The notes beneath the pieces were generated by a model. That model saw nothing but the letters and a program-made list of their open reading frames with translations. It was not told the origin of the DNA and did not search any database. Position numbers and translations under genes: made by a program. DNA of 64,000 nucleotides from Hemileia vastatrix (Eukaryota > Basidiomycota > Pucciniomycetes > Pucciniales > Zaghouaniaceae), in NCBI GenBank assembly GCA_030280995.1, contig JASXTE010000002.1, positions 23,442,183-23,506,182 on the forward strand. The letters run 5' to 3'. Position 1 is the stretch's first letter. Every line of letters starts with the position of its first letter. Below, piece after piece: positions 34,874 to 47,026 of this stretch.

Positions 34874-34956
34874 CAATGTGTGTTCAATCTGTGGTGAGTT
34901 TCGGTCCAAGGTTGCGGACTTGCCAGCAAGGTTGCCCCCCATATTGTGTGGTGATT

Positions 34957-35199
34957 GGAAGAGAAAAATTTAAAATTAAATGAAAAAAATTAAAAAGGAT
35001 AAATAAAATTGAAAAAGAGGAAAGTAAAAAGGGAAATTTAAAAAAATTAAAAAAGATAAAAATTAGAATAAATAAATAAAATTAATAAAAGAGAAAAAAA
35101 ATTTTTTAAAAAATTGGAAGAGAATATTTAATGATAGTAAAAATTTTATAATATTTCAGTTGCCATACTTGACAGATCTACTAAGAACAATTTTTTTAT
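34957..35199. other. A-rich spacer
   Basis: Simple AAATT/AAAAGG-rich sequence between MITE copy 2 and the Tet-like relic. Nothing else was seen. Confidence 0.5.
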
Positions 35200-36090
35200 C
35201 TAATTTTTTTGATTATTAATATGATTAATAAGAACTTCATTTATTTGGAATGAACTGCCGAAAAGGGTAAATTCTTGACAAGAAACTAAAGTTAAAGGTG
35301 CTTTAGTTATTTTCTGTTGATGTTGAGGTGAATTCCATATAGTCTTGACTATTTGATTGGCACTACCAAAATCAATAATACATTTATGGTCAGGAAAATA
35401 AAAGCCATGTCCCTTATCAGAAGAGGGTGATGGAATAGGAACACCTGTCTCTGGATTAATATAAGAGAACATTCCAAGTTTTAGATAACTCTTATCATGT
35501 TTATCTAGATGAACACTGTTGTAGAATTCTTTATAAGTGATGATAAAATTAGAACAAAAAATATAAGCATTTATTTCTTTTTCCCATTCAGGATCTGACC
35601 AATTTGGTAAACCAAATTCTAAAGCAAGTTGATGGTTTTTTGAAAAGCTTGAATACATAATTTTTTAAATTTATTTTCCAAGAAAATATTAAATGATCCT
35701 AAAGAATTCCAATGTTTCAGATCTTCTTCCATTTGCTCCAGTTTCTAATTTTTCAATAAAGAAGAAATTCCTGAAATATATGAGAAAATTAAAAAATATT
35801 TATAATAAAAAAATATTTACACACCAAAAGAAACTCCTTGATCATATCCTGGTTGCCAATCAAAACCTTTCATAACTCCAGAAATCATATTTTTATTTGA
35901 TAAGGGTTGTCAAACCAAAGCCATTTGATAGAGAGTAGAAATTAAATCAAAAATCTGGCAATAAACTTCATCCTTTTTCCCATGAAATGAATGAACTTAC
36001 AAGATTAATTGAGGTTTGTATCCATTATTGGAAACTTCAAAAATGTGATCTATACCCCCTTCTGTAAGGTTTTTGATGTTTTTGTAAAAA
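35200..36090 (-). pseudogene. Tet-like 2OG-Fe(II) oxygenase relic, copy 2
   Basis: A 152-codon open stretch (35658-35200) holds NQLALEF-like KNHQLALEFGLPNW, then FYNSVHLDKHDKSYLKLGMF, the block FSYINPETGVPIPSP, GHGFYFPDHKCIIDFGSANQ and FTLFGSSFQINEVLINHI. The iron-binding HxD is present (HLD), but the distal His seen as NHQTT in copy 1 reads QQKITK, so the triad is incomplete. The N-terminal part (36030-35870) has VHSFHGKKDE, YQMALVWQPLSNK and GFDWQPGYDQG, with a TAA and frameshifts between the parts. Family members act on modified DNA bases in the nucleus; this copy cannot. Confidence 0.65.
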
Positions 36091-36099
36091 AAATTTCTT

Positions 36100-37130
36100 A
36101 AGTTTTTATATTGAAGTCTTACAAAATTTGATATTTTCCAAATTTCCAAAGAATTTTTTGCAAAATATTGTCATCCTAATCAATTTTCAATTTTTATAAA
36201 ATTTATTCTTTGAATTGCTTGATTCTTTAGCTGGTTCCATGATTTTCTTCTTTTTATTTTCTGGTAAGCAAAGATCAGATTGATTGGGAGAAGGTATATA
36301 TTTGAAGGACATTGAAGAGATAGAAAAAAGTAAAGATAAAGAAGAAGAAGTTGAATATATTTGATAGTTATATTTGGAGCTTTCAAGATTTGAAGACAAG
36401 GAAGAAAGAGAGGAGAAAGATGATAATGAAGATGAGCAAGTTTAATTTTTCATAGTAACATCCTGGAAAATAAATTTATAAAAAAAAAATTAATATAAAT
36501 ATAAATATATTAAAAAAAATAACCTAACAATAAACAACTATCAGTAAAATAATTGAAAAAAAATTTTTTTTTGGTAAAAAAAAAAAAAAATTTAAAAAAA
36601 TCAGTAAAAAATTTAGAAAAAAATATAAATTCAAAATAAAAACTGAATTATGTTTGAAATACCAGGTAATATCCTAGAAAAAAATTTAAAAAAAGAAAAA
36701 AAAAAAAAAATTGTTAAATAAATTGCCAAAAAAATATATATCCAAATAAATACTGAATGGTTTTTGAAATATCAGATAAAGTTCTTGAAAAAAAACCAAA
36801 TTCACCAAAAAAAATAATTAAATAAAAGAAATTACAATAAATTCAGTAACTTTAATTGCAAAAAAAATAAATAAAAAATAAATAAATAAAAATTACTTAC
36901 TTGCTATTGGAAATACCACTTGATGTCATTCAATCCATTTTTTAAAATTTAATTTTAAAAAAAATTGAATTCAGTAAATTTCAGCATAATTAATTATTTG
37001 CAAAAACAAAAACAAATAAAAAAATAAATTATCTGATTTATTTTGGAAACAGGGAGAAATGTCCAGAAACTAAGGGAAAGGAAAAAAAATTCTGTAAAAA
37101 AAATTTAAAAGCAGAGATTAGTCTTTTTTT
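36100..37130. other. Purine-rich and A-rich spacer
   Basis: 36290-36440 is GAA/GAT-rich and matches 2985-3080 in part. 36470-37090 is A-rich low-complexity sequence like 2455-2960. The pairing shows the two Tet-like relics share several hundred bp of flank, as expected for two copies of one repeated unit. Confidence 0.5.
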
Positions 37131-37136
37131 TCTTGC

Positions 37137-37260
37137 TTCAAAATGCCCCCAAAAGTCCCCCCTTTACCCCCTTTAATCCTCAGCTTTACCCCCTAAATCC
37201 CCACATTTAACCCTTCTTTCCGGCCTCAAACCCCCCTTTTAACCCCTCTTTGCCCACCAT
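37137..37260. repeat. C-rich pyrimidine tract
   Basis: Runs such as CCCCCAAAAGTCCCCCC and TTTACCCCCTTTAATCC alternate. Its reverse complement resembles the G-rich tract at 39940-40090 on the far side of the kinase pseudogene, so the two form loose inverted flanks. Confidence 0.6.
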
Positions 37261-37430
37261 GAAAAGAAAAACTTTTCTGGTTGAATAGGACAGTACTCCA
37301 ACTACTCAATATTGCAGATAACTCTATTTTAGTTTTAGGTATTGGTTCTTCATCTACAACAAACAAACCAAAAAAAAAAGTATTAACACAATCAGATAAC
37401 ACAAATTTAACCAAACAACACAATTATTAA

Positions 37431-39852
37431 AACCTACCACCACCAGCACTATCTCCTGCCTTCTGTGGAAGTTCACTCACAGAAGAATGCAGCTGTCCTA
37501 GATTATTAGGACTTTTCAAAATCAGATTTTTAAGTAACTCAGGTATAGTAGGTTGATCTTTGGGATCAAATTGTAAACAAATTTTTATGACGTGAATGAC
37601 CTCTTTTTTGACTCACACTTTAGATGAGAATGAGGATGATTTTCCATGATTATCTTTAGGCATAGAAAATTCAGGGTAATCAATCACATAGGTATGATCT
37701 TGGATCATAGCTATTTTAGGCGGCATAGGAAAAATAGAAAAAGGGGTATGACCATAAATGAGTTGATATAATATGCATCCCAAAGCCCATAAATAAGTGG
37801 ATCTTCCCAACTTGCTCAGATTGGCTGATAAAGATTTGGGTGACATATATTTAGCAGTACCTATCTGTGACTCTTGTGCAATGTTGGTTGTATAATTAGG
37901 AATTACCTTTGCAATTCCAAAATCAATCAACTTGATATTTCCTCTAACCAACACAAAGTTAGCCTGCTTAAGATCAGTATGCACAATCCCAGCATCGTAG
38001 ACAACTTTAATAGCTTCAAGCATCTGCAAGATTAACATTATCATGAGAAAAAATCAGATAAAAAAAAAACAAAAACAAAATTGTTCCCAAATATGTCAAA
38101 TAAAATTAAACTAATTGACTTTGATCTATGCTTTTTCAACAATTTATTCAAAACTGTGTTGGAAACTTACATTAACAGCCATACCTTTCCATGCACTTCA
38201 GAAACTTTACTATCAATCAATATGCTAATTTTTTCCTGCCCTTGGAGTTTTTTAAGCAAATCAATTTTGTTTCAAAGCATTTGAAACAATGTAGAATCTT
38301 GTTGATTTTTAAGACAAACCACCTTGAGCACATAGATGGTCTGATTTTGGCTGGTCACTTGATAGACTTTTGATGACCCCCCTTTAATGAGAAGGTTTTG
38401 TATTTTGGTATATGGTAGACCATTGAGATACTAAACAGTACTTTTTAGACTTTTTCTAGAATCTCTTACAGACATGGAATTCAAATGAGACAACTAAGTA
38501 GATGGATTCAGCCTAAATGTCATTAGCTGATTGAAAGATGATAAAGGTGGTGATTCAAAATGGCTAATTTCAGATGGGTTGTGACTTATCATTGGTTGCA
38601 GATGGTTATAACACAAATTTTTTTGCTCATGTGACAAAGCTAATGAATTACAGTTTTGATGTTGATGTTGATTTTGATGTTGGTGCTGGTGCTGTATCTG
38701 CTGGTATTGAAGGGCTTGATGCTTCTGTCCTTCAGAAGCAGAATGAGAAAGAGAAACATAATGAAGCCATGATGTTTGATGATAGGACACAAAAGATGAA
38801 CAAGGCTGTCAAAGTTCTTGGGAAGGAATAAGGGGGTGAGGATAATCATCTTTGACAGATAGGTGAATGTATTCAGGACAAGAAAGCTCCTCACTATTGG
38901 ACTTACTATCTGAATGATGGCTTTCTTAATTAGAAATACTGGGCCTGGAATGCTATGAGAGAGTTAAATAATGATAACTCATAGAGGAAATGGGACAAGG
39001 AGGGGATTGATCTGGATATACTCCCAAAATATACTGCAAAGAAGATGGTTGCAAAACAATAGTTTAACTCTTCTTTGAGCACTGAATATTTTTCCATCAT
39101 AGCCATGACTTTCAGAGAGGCCTGAGTGTTTTTCATCACACAGCTGAGGATCATCAGCCAAGAATTAGCTTACTGAATGAGATACTGCACCAGAAGTAGA
39201 GCTTGCTGATCTTTATTGAAAAATAAGCTGTAATGTTGTGAAAAGGAAGAAAATTTATCATCTCTTTGTAAAGTTTGGATTGGTAGGAAGGAGCCAAAGA
39301 TGCACTAGAATCTGAAAAATGGGACAGTGTAGACCATTTTGGTGAGCTTGGTAAGCTAGAAGTGGGCTTGTGAAAAATCTGGTAATTTTTTGTATGGTGA
39401 AAACTAGGCTGCACAAGTGGAGTTCCATAAGGCGCTAAAAGAATAGTAGTCCATTCAGTTAACATAGCTTGTTCATAGCTTTTACATTTTCCAGGACAAG
39501 CTTCATCAGTTTTATCTTCAGGTTTACTCCTTGACATTTCACCCATGTCACTTTGACAGTGAATGACTAAAGGCCTTAACATGGTACTTGGACCAGCATC
39601 ATTTCTGGGCAGTTGTACTTTTGGTGGATTGGGAATCGTTAGAGGAGATATTTTTTTAGTCTCTGAAACAATACAAGTCCCACATTCAGATGAGCTCTTA
39701 ATCACATGAGAAGGGTAATCCACTGAATCAGCCCTGTTTTGAAGAGAAGCCATGGGAAAACTTCCATATTGTTTGTGGGATTTATATGGATCCAGCATAT
39801 TTTTGGAATGATAAGGCCCTGACTTGGTTGCAAAACCGGTACCAACCAGCAA
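37431..39852 (-). pseudogene. mps1: Mps1-type dual-specificity kinase pseudogene
   Basis: The minus strand carries a Ser/Pro-rich N-terminal part (39852-39200), a His/Gln-rich linker (about 38740-38660), then the kinase domain. The glycine-loop region LIKGGSSKVYQV, TIYVLKVVCLK (ATP lysine kept) and a helix C lie at 38430-38180. An intron-like gap with GTAAGT donor follows, then GIVHTDLKQANFVLV, IKLIDFGIAK and IGTAKYMSPKS at 38044-37800, and a tail DPKDQPTIPELLKN near 37540. Mps1 drives the spindle checkpoint and spindle-pole duplication. Defects: TAG/TAA/TGA codons in the N part, a stop in the N-lobe, helix-C Glu read as Lys (NKIDLLKK), the APE-type Glu as Lys (MSPKS), the GRSxD Asp as Tyr (STYLWALG), and a missing hinge segment. 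Intron retention argues for a DNA-level copy, not a retrocopy. Confidence 0.85.
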
Positions 39853-39929
39853 AGAGGAATGGTACCCACGTTCTTTGTCATTAAAAGCCCAATTCCTGGG
39901 ATTAACTATATCAAATTGAATGAAAAAAT

Positions 39930-40100
39930 TTGGTGAAATGGAAGGGGGGCCAAGGAGGGAATAAAGGGGGTGAAGGGGGGTGTTTGAGGCGGGAAAAGAG
40001 GGGGTAAAAGAGGGTTTGAGGTAGGCAAGGAGGGATTAAAGGGGGGAGTTGAGGTGGCCAAGAAGGGTAGACAAGTAGGAGGGAAAGGGGGATGATGGAG
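39930..40100. repeat. G-rich purine tract
   Basis: GGGG runs recur (GGAAGGGGGGCC, AAAGGGGGTGAAGGGGGG, GATTAAAGGGGGGAG). Part of it aligns with 3845-3900 of Harbinger copy 1, so it is probably an expanded piece of Harbinger copy 2. It could form G-quadruplexes on the plus strand. Confidence 0.55.
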
Positions 40101-40591
40101 GGTGAAAAAAAGAAGAAAAAAGATAAAAAAGATAAAACAAAAAAAACAAAATTAGTCCAACCTTGAAAACCAAAGAAAAGCACTTGAAGGACAGAAAAAA
40201 AGAAAAAAAGGACAAAAAAAAGAGAAAAAAAATTATTAGCAAGTAAAAAAATTCAAAAATAAGAAAAAAGATGACTTACCTGGAGAGATGAGATGAGAAA
40301 TAGAGGAATGGAAAATATTTGATGAATGTTTGAGGAGAGGAGGAAATGGATATGAGGGATGAATGAAAAAATGAAACAGTGAAAAATTATGTGATTGCAG
40401 AAAATATGTGATTAGATGTTGAGCTGATGAAATGAAACAAAAGAGACATTCAAAAAATAGAATTGAAAGCAAATTCAAAATTTTAGTTATTCAAAATAAA
40501 ACCAACACAAGTGAATAAAACATGGGACATGAAAATAACACAAGTGAAAATAATAAGGAAGTTGAAAATAGAGAGAGTACGAAAAAATAAT

Positions 40592-41139
40592 TTAAAAGGG
40601 TGGTGAAGAGAAATTTTGGAGAGTAACAGGCATAATGACAGAGCATATGCAATTTAAATGAATGTTTTGTGATTCAAGTGAGGAGAGAGCCGGTGCTGGT
40701 TCAGGATCCTCTTCTTCATAAATATCATTCCAGTCATCCTTTAAATCAGCTAGGATATTGTGGAGTATAACACAAGTCATTATCCAATGATTTGCAGTTA
40801 TTATTTCCATTTTTTTAAATGGATTCTGAGCTCCCAGAGACTAGAAAATCTTCCCTTTAAAATACCAATACCATTTTCAATCTGTACTCTTGATTGGGAA
40901 AGGTGATAATTAAAGGTGGTTTGGGGGTCATTTTCTATAGTTGCTCCATGGAAAGCAGGTATAATGTACTTTCCACTTGCATATGCTGAGTCTGCAAGGA
41001 GGTACCAAAATTTGTCAAAGTATGAGTCAGGAGTTTGAGAAATCCTCATTCTTTGGAAGATGGAAGAGTCATGACATGAGCCATGGCAGCCAATATGAAA
41101 AGCAATAAATTTTTTATTGACATTGTATAGAAGTTGAAC
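40592..41139 (-). pseudogene. Harbinger transposase copy 2, C-terminal half
   Basis: Motifs: GSCHDSSIFQRM (second catalytic Asp), LLADSAYASGKYIIPAF, and QIENGIGILKGRF with the catalytic Glu but Asn in place of the family His. After a one-base frameshift in a T-run near 40810 comes ANHWIMTCVILHNILADLKD and the acidic tail DDWNDIYEEEDPEP that copy 1 lost. The N-terminal half lies at 49178-49883, beyond the inserted transposon. Confidence 0.85.
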
Positions 41140-41489
41140 AGCACACCAGGTCAAAAGTTAGACAACTTTCAGTTAAGTGGTTGTTTAGTACCTGTGGTCT
41201 AACCTGAGTCAAACCTGTGTTGGAAATTTGGTGGGACAATTATTCATCATGACACATAGCTCATAGCTGAATCATTAGGACCAATTTTAACTCTTCATAT
41301 AGTGATGTTTGCATAATTTCCAACAGGTAATAGATCATACTTTGGTGTCTAAAAGGCATATATTGAATTCATAATGGATATTACAAAGATGATTAATAGG
41401 CACCAGCTATACTACTTAATGACATTATTCAGACAGTATCAGATAGAACACCACCAAAGCCACTTGGATTGAGAGTTCTTGAAGCATGT

Positions 41490-42710
41490 TCAATAATATA
41501 TTTATGAGTAATTATAGAATTTTTAGACCATCTATTGTAGCATCAAAATGTTTTGAATCCGGCTTTTGAGAAAGGATTTTCAATTTTTTTTGAACAGCAT
41601 CATACAATCCAACTAGAATAAAGATTAGATCTGGGAACTTATTTGACTCCCACATTCTTAACACCACTACAACCTTGTTGCCTTTTGATAATTTGATCTC
41701 AATATTCCCATTCCCTTGATGTTTTGAGTATAGTGAGAAGTATTTACCACCAAGGTTAAAGTATTGGAGATCAGTAATTTTAGATGGAAGAAATTCTGAA
41801 GCACCAGTCAATTTACCTTTTTCAAAAATATTTGAAAAACACTTTTTACCATCAATCTTGTTTAAATAATCCAGCCATAAAACATATTCTTCATGAAGTA
41901 GTTTAACAGTTGATTTTGAAGTATTTTTTTTTCTATATCAAAAACATCTTTCATTTTGTTTTCAAATCAATTTTCATTCCTCTCAAGAAGATATTGATTC
42001 TTCCCAGTCAAGATAAAAATTTTCATTAAGGTTTTGTCCATTTCATCTAAAATAAAAAAAATTAAAGTCAATAATTATCAGGAACAAAAAGAATATAGGA
42101 GCACATAATTTTTTTATTATTGTGTGAGATAGATCACAACATTCCATTCATACGCTCATTAGCCCAAGCTGCTGATGATTTTTCTGTCCCAAATTGTTGC
42201 AGAAATTCAGGAAAATGTTGGGCTAAGTGGACATTAGGCTTGATGTCAATATGTGGCCAAAATTCTTTAAGAAATTTTATATACCCGTTCAGATGATCCT
42301 GAAGAGATACAATTTTTTCCTCATTTATTTCAAAGGAAGTTAAAAGGTTGATTGTAGATACAAACAGGGAAAGAAACTATATCATATTCTTCTTTTGACA
42401 TTCAGAATTTTCTATATTCCAAACTGAGAACAAAGAAACCATGTAATAAAATTTGTTTAACAAGAGCCATTCAGCTGCCTTGAGATTTTTTCCAGTCTCC
42501 CCTACATGATGTTGAACACTGGTTAACCATGAGGGAATGAGTTTATGGCAAATAAAATTTTGAAAAATCATCAATTTGCTATGCCTTATACTTAAATCAG
42601 AAGTTAAATCATTTGGTCCTGCAACTTATCCCAAATTGATTTTAGGTCTAAAACAGGCAGAGAATTCCTGAAATGTGGACTTCAAAGAAGATATCATTTT
42701 GGAAAAATTT
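41490..42710 (-). pseudogene. CMC/Tnp2-like transposase, C-terminal part, decayed
   Basis: From the right: SKLMIFQNFICHKLIPSWLT, then VGETGKNLKAAEWLLLNKFYY (42600-42450), after a stop the helix QDHLNGYIKFLKEFWPHIDI and KPNVHLAQHFPEFLQQFG...WANERMNG (42300-42150), and further left a beta-rich tail (41811-41512, NLGGKYFSLYSKHQG, KGNKVVVVLRMW). This order (GE-GK-LKAAEW, PN-H-A-H-PE-L--FG, ER--G) matches the C-terminal half of basidiomycete Tnp2/CACTA-like transposases. The N-terminal catalytic half is not seen. Several stops break it. It is the only coding trace in the 8-kb insert. Confidence 0.6.
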
Positions 42711-42719
42711 ATCTAATAA

Positions 42720-45700
42720 AGAGTCAGCTTAGCTTACTTGAACTGTCTACATCAGAACTAGATTTTTCTTTAACTGAGCTGGGTACTACACCCAGTGGTT
42801 TAACGCTTCTTGACAAGCTGACCATTTTTAGAGCTTCTTTGGATTTCCTTCAACCAATATCTCCATACAATATTTTTTTTTTGAGGTTTTTTCTCAGTAA
42901 TGGTATGAATAAAAAATAATTACTTTTCTTTTCTACTTCTACTTGAATCATGAGAAGAAGAATTTGAGGGGAAAGATGGTATTTTTAAAATTTTGATTAA
43001 CATATCCTTGCATATGAACTCTGTCTTTGAGTGTGAACCTTTCTCCTATTCTGTATTGTAGTTTATTATTTTTTAAGATATTCATTGTTTTTTATAATTT
43101 TTATTGTTTATTTTTCATATTATCAGGTTTCTTCTTACTGTTTCAATTTTCCCCAACCAAATAATTTTCTCTCTACTCTCTTTATCTCTTCAATTTCTAC
43201 CTCTAGTCCTCTGCTTCCCTCTCAGCTGCATCTGACAGCACTTGAACTGTGTGGGGATATTACAGTCGTTTTTCTACGTTCATTGATTTTCTATTCTTTT
43301 TTATTTTCTGCTTATCCACTTAATTCTAACCACAGAAACTCATCATTGTGTCCCTTATAGTTTTAGAACACAATTTTTTGTAGTTACTTGTTTTTGTAAG
43401 GTGCACAGTTTCTGATTGAACTGTGTTTAGGTATTTTTATTCTTGAAATTATATCCAAATATTTTTCTCTCTATTCCCCATATCCCTTCCATTTTCCCCT
43501 CCTCTACACTGCTTCCCCTTGGCTGCATCCGAAATTCTTTTCACTGTGCGGGAAAAATAGAGTCTTTTTTCCAGTTCTAGCACATGCTTTGTTGTAGCTA
43601 CTTGTTGTTGTAAGGTGCACAGTTTCTTATTGACCTTAGTTTGTCCTCTCTCTTTTATAAAAAATCTTCATTTATGTCTTGTATAGGATGATAAGGTCTG
43701 ATAGGAAATAAGAAATCAGGGGAAATGTAAAATATTTGATTTTTTTGATTGAATATATCTTTCACAGGACATCCCAAAGTAATTAATGGGTTATATTCTG
43801 GAAGAAAAATAAATATGTTGGAGAGCGACTCACTTTCTTCAGATATAGCTACTTGTAATTTAGAGAGTCAGAAAATCTAAATATTAATTAGTAGGGGAAA
43901 TTTAGTATCCTTTTGGGTTTATAATGTAGCTTCAACTCATATAGAGGGTGAATCCTGCCCTGGAAGCCAACTCCCAAAAGGAGCAACTAAATTTATATAG
44001 TTTTGTGGTCCAAGTAGGTTATAGAGGATGTGGGAATGAGTAGGGAAAATTTAACCAATTTTAATATGAGGTGAATGTGACCTAACCCCAATAGTATTTT
44101 TTATATTAGAGAGATAAAGTGAAACAGTTTGCTCCACCAAACCTGGGGAGCTTCTGAAGTCAGATATGTGAGATCAAAGCAAGCCAATGTAGATGGGAGA
44201 GATAGTCTAAGATCATTCAATCTTGAATAGAAATAAATGTTGAGTGGAAAAAAGATAATTCAGGAAGAAATCAGTATTTACACAATACTAGAAACATTTC
44301 TTGGCCAATTAAGTTACATTATCTGAATGATGAACAGATTTACCATAGTGTGTATAGATTTTTCAAGCACTTAAGGTCCAGATAAACTACCAGAAAATAT
44401 TTCAGCAGTTAATATTTACTGAATTCAACTTTGTACATAGAGTAAAGTCACAAGAGGTCCACTTTACCACTGAAAATTTGAAAAATTAATGATTGGTTTA
44501 TTGATGTATAATTTGAGCTCCACTTATTAAAAATATGAATTAAGTTTTTCTCCCAAATTCAAAGCATATATTAGTAATAATTGCATAGTAAAAGTATACT
44601 GAAACTTTGAATTTTACAAGAGAAGAAACTAAATTTTGGACTGGGGAGAAATTCTTATGGACTTGGAACTACATCCAGTACTTGTGAAATGCTTCTATTA
44701 CCTAGTATGGCTAAAAATATGCAGGACTCAGAGGCCCTTGTATATGCGCTTACTTTTAAATTCCTGTTTTAAAACTAGGCACAAAGATGAGCTAAAATAA
44801 CAATGGATCCTAGCCAAGGTATATAAAAAATCTGGTATTTCACATGCCTTATAGTTTTATGTGATGGCTGTTGATGAGCCAGAGCAAAGGCTCAACTGCT
44901 TATAGTCAAAATATTTTTAGTAAATTTACTTGCTCAAGTCTATCTAAAAAAATAATGTATTTTTAATAAAAAATATTAAATTATATTTTTCCCCAGTATT
45001 TTTCTCAAAAAAATTGCAAAAAGTAAAACCAGATTTAAATTCACTTGATTTGAGCTCCAGTAAAAATTACACAATACATAAAAATATTCAACTTTATATA
45101 TTTAAAAACAACTTCTGAAACTGGAATAGATGTACAGTCATGCCTTGGGGTGCCCCTCCCTACCCCCCTTCAGGCAGCCACTTGGCCCTGCACAAGCCTT
45201 TCAAAATACCTCTTAATCCACTTAATTGTTTCATTCTCACTTAGCATATTTTTATCATGTACTCTGAATTTTCGCATAAAATGAAATTTTCAAACAAATC
45301 AGTTGTAATTTTCAACAACATTTCAAATTGAATTTACTGAATCTCTCATTCAAGATAAAATTTATTTAGTATTAATGAAGCAATCACCAGCATATAGAAA
45401 GTAAACTTCATTTAATCTTTAAAAAAGTTACATGTTATGATGCTTATGTTATTGGAAACTAAAGTATTCTAATAGTGAATCATAAAATGATGCAAAATTT
45501 TGTATCATATTTGGAGATTTTTACACCCACTCTACTTACTCTACTAAGTGAAGCGGCAATGCAACATTTTTCTTCACACTATTTAAGGAAAAGTAAAAAT
45601 TTAAAGACTCTACAACAGGTAAAGTGAGGCAAGATGTTTCTTTATGAAATTTATACATAACTACATAGACTTGAATTCTGCATGATTTCAATTTAAAATG

Positions 45701-46015
45701 AGTATCTTCCAATTTCAATTATGTAGAAAATTTTTGGTATCTTTTAATTTTTATGATTAGGCAACATCTGTAGAAAAAAATGTGTAGATCTTTTTCATCT
45801 GCAACAGCCTTGCACCTGGAAGATTTTTTCCCCATTCATTGATCCTGTAGTAACTTAAATGCAGAATCTGCACTGAGATCTATATCACCCAATGCAGTAC
45901 ATTAATTTCATTTAATATCAAAAAGTGCTTATTGTGTATTTTATACATTTGGCAATAAACAGGGTATTATTTTTTCATTTCTTGGATATGATATTGCCTA
46001 ACTTCAAATTCTCTA
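42720..46015. other. Non-coding interior of the CMC-like element
   Basis: No gene was recognised. 43060-43660 contains a diverged tandem duplication (see separate entry). 45130-45205 is a short G+C-richer patch. The rest is featureless AT-rich sequence. Confidence 0.5.
43060..43660. repeat. About 240-bp diverged tandem duplication
   Basis: GTAAGGTGCACAGTTTCT occurs near 43398 and again near 43610. It is preceded in both cases by TCTGCTTCCC/CTGCTTCCCC, GCTGCATC and a CTGTG-GGGA motif. Confidence 0.6.
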
Positions 46016-47020
46016 TGCAGGCAAACATGAGGCAACATGTTGCCTCATGTTTTCCCACACATTCTCACTAAAGTAATAAAATACAGAATAGAATATTAAT
46101 TCTATGATAGAATGAAAAAGTACATACATCATTTGCACCATCTCCTCATGACCTGAGGCAGCACAAAGTCTTATGTCACTAGGACATGGTGCATTTTCAA
46201 AATGATGAGGATATGCCACCTCATCTTATGCTTTGTGGAAAAAAATTTAGGTATGCGGAAGGGTGGTTTCTTACATGCATATATGAGGCGACATGTTGCC
46301 TCATATATGCATGTAAGAAAATGTCTTATTTTCTCACATTATAAAATATATGTATAAAAAAGGAATGTCATATTGGATACATGAGGCGACATGTCGCCTC
46401 ATGTATCCAATATGAACAGCATAGCAAAAAAAAGGGCAAAAGATGAGGCGACATGTTGCCTCATCTTTTGCTTGTTGTTCAGTGGTGAGTAGCACATGCG
46501 TTAGTGCAAAACATGAGGCAAAACATCACCTCATGTTTTGCATTAGCACATGTTTACTGTTCCTACAAGAAGGCCTTTGGGTGGAACTAAGTTATTGGAA
46601 AAAGAGGTGACATTTAGCCTCATGTTTCCTGGCTATCTGGTGCACATGACCAGATAATCAGCCAACATGAGGCATAATGTTGCCTTATGTTGCATTATGT
46701 CAGTGGTCACATGTAACTTTACTTGCAAGTGCAGTAGGCATGGGATAATGCAAAAAATGAGGTGCCATTTTGCCTTTTTTTTTGCACTATTACATGTGCT
46801 ACTCACCACCAACCAACAAGCAAAAGATGAGGCAAAATGTTGCCTCATCTTTTGCCATTTTTTTTGCTATGCTGTTCATATTGGATACATGAGGGGACAT
46901 GTTGCCTCATGTATCCAATATGATATTTTTTCTTATTCATGTATTCTATAATTTGAGGAAGTAAGAAAGTTGCTTAAATTCATATATGAGGCGACATGTT
47001 GCCTCATATATGCATTTTGG
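46016..47020. repeat. Palindrome built from smaller palindromes
   Basis: About eleven hairpin units share the core ATGAGGC-ACATGTTGCCTCAT but carry different matched arms. Best examples: 46023-46052 (30 bp, perfect), 46267-46320 (54 bp, one mismatched pair) and 46368-46415 (48 bp, perfect). Units from 46267 to 47010 are arranged as mirror images about 46645: the TATATGCAT-arm unit at 46294 pairs with 46996, the GGATAC-arm unit at 46392 with 46900, the CAAAAGAT-arm unit at 46454 with 46838, and the TGCAAAA unit at 46525 with 46765. The centre reads CTATCTGGT-GCACATG-ACCAGATAA. The unit at 46037 lies outside the symmetry. Confidence 0.9.
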
Positions 47021-47026
47021 CAACAA

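Larger units (their letters stand above)
26895..34953. mobile_element. CACTA-type MITE, copy 2, split by A4
   Basis: The left part (26895-27058) begins CACTACACAATATAGAGGG. The right part (34879-34953) ends CCCCCCATATTGTGTGGTG. ATT flanks both outer ends (26892-26894 and 34954-34956). Removing A4 restores a MITE colinear with copy 1. Confidence 0.85.

Noticed and set aside
38574..39230. Plus-strand open frames with gene-like peptides (IQDKKAPHYWTYYLNDGF and a preceding 85-codon frame).
   Set aside because: They are antisense to the Mps1 pseudogene, whose minus-strand frame continues through the whole stretch into the kinase domain with only point stops.
43085..43360. 91-codon frame with a hydrophobic start that could pass for a small secreted effector.
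   Set aside because: It lies in a diverged tandem duplication inside a dead transposon, has no intron or conserved partner, and its hydrophobicity follows from T-rich DNA.
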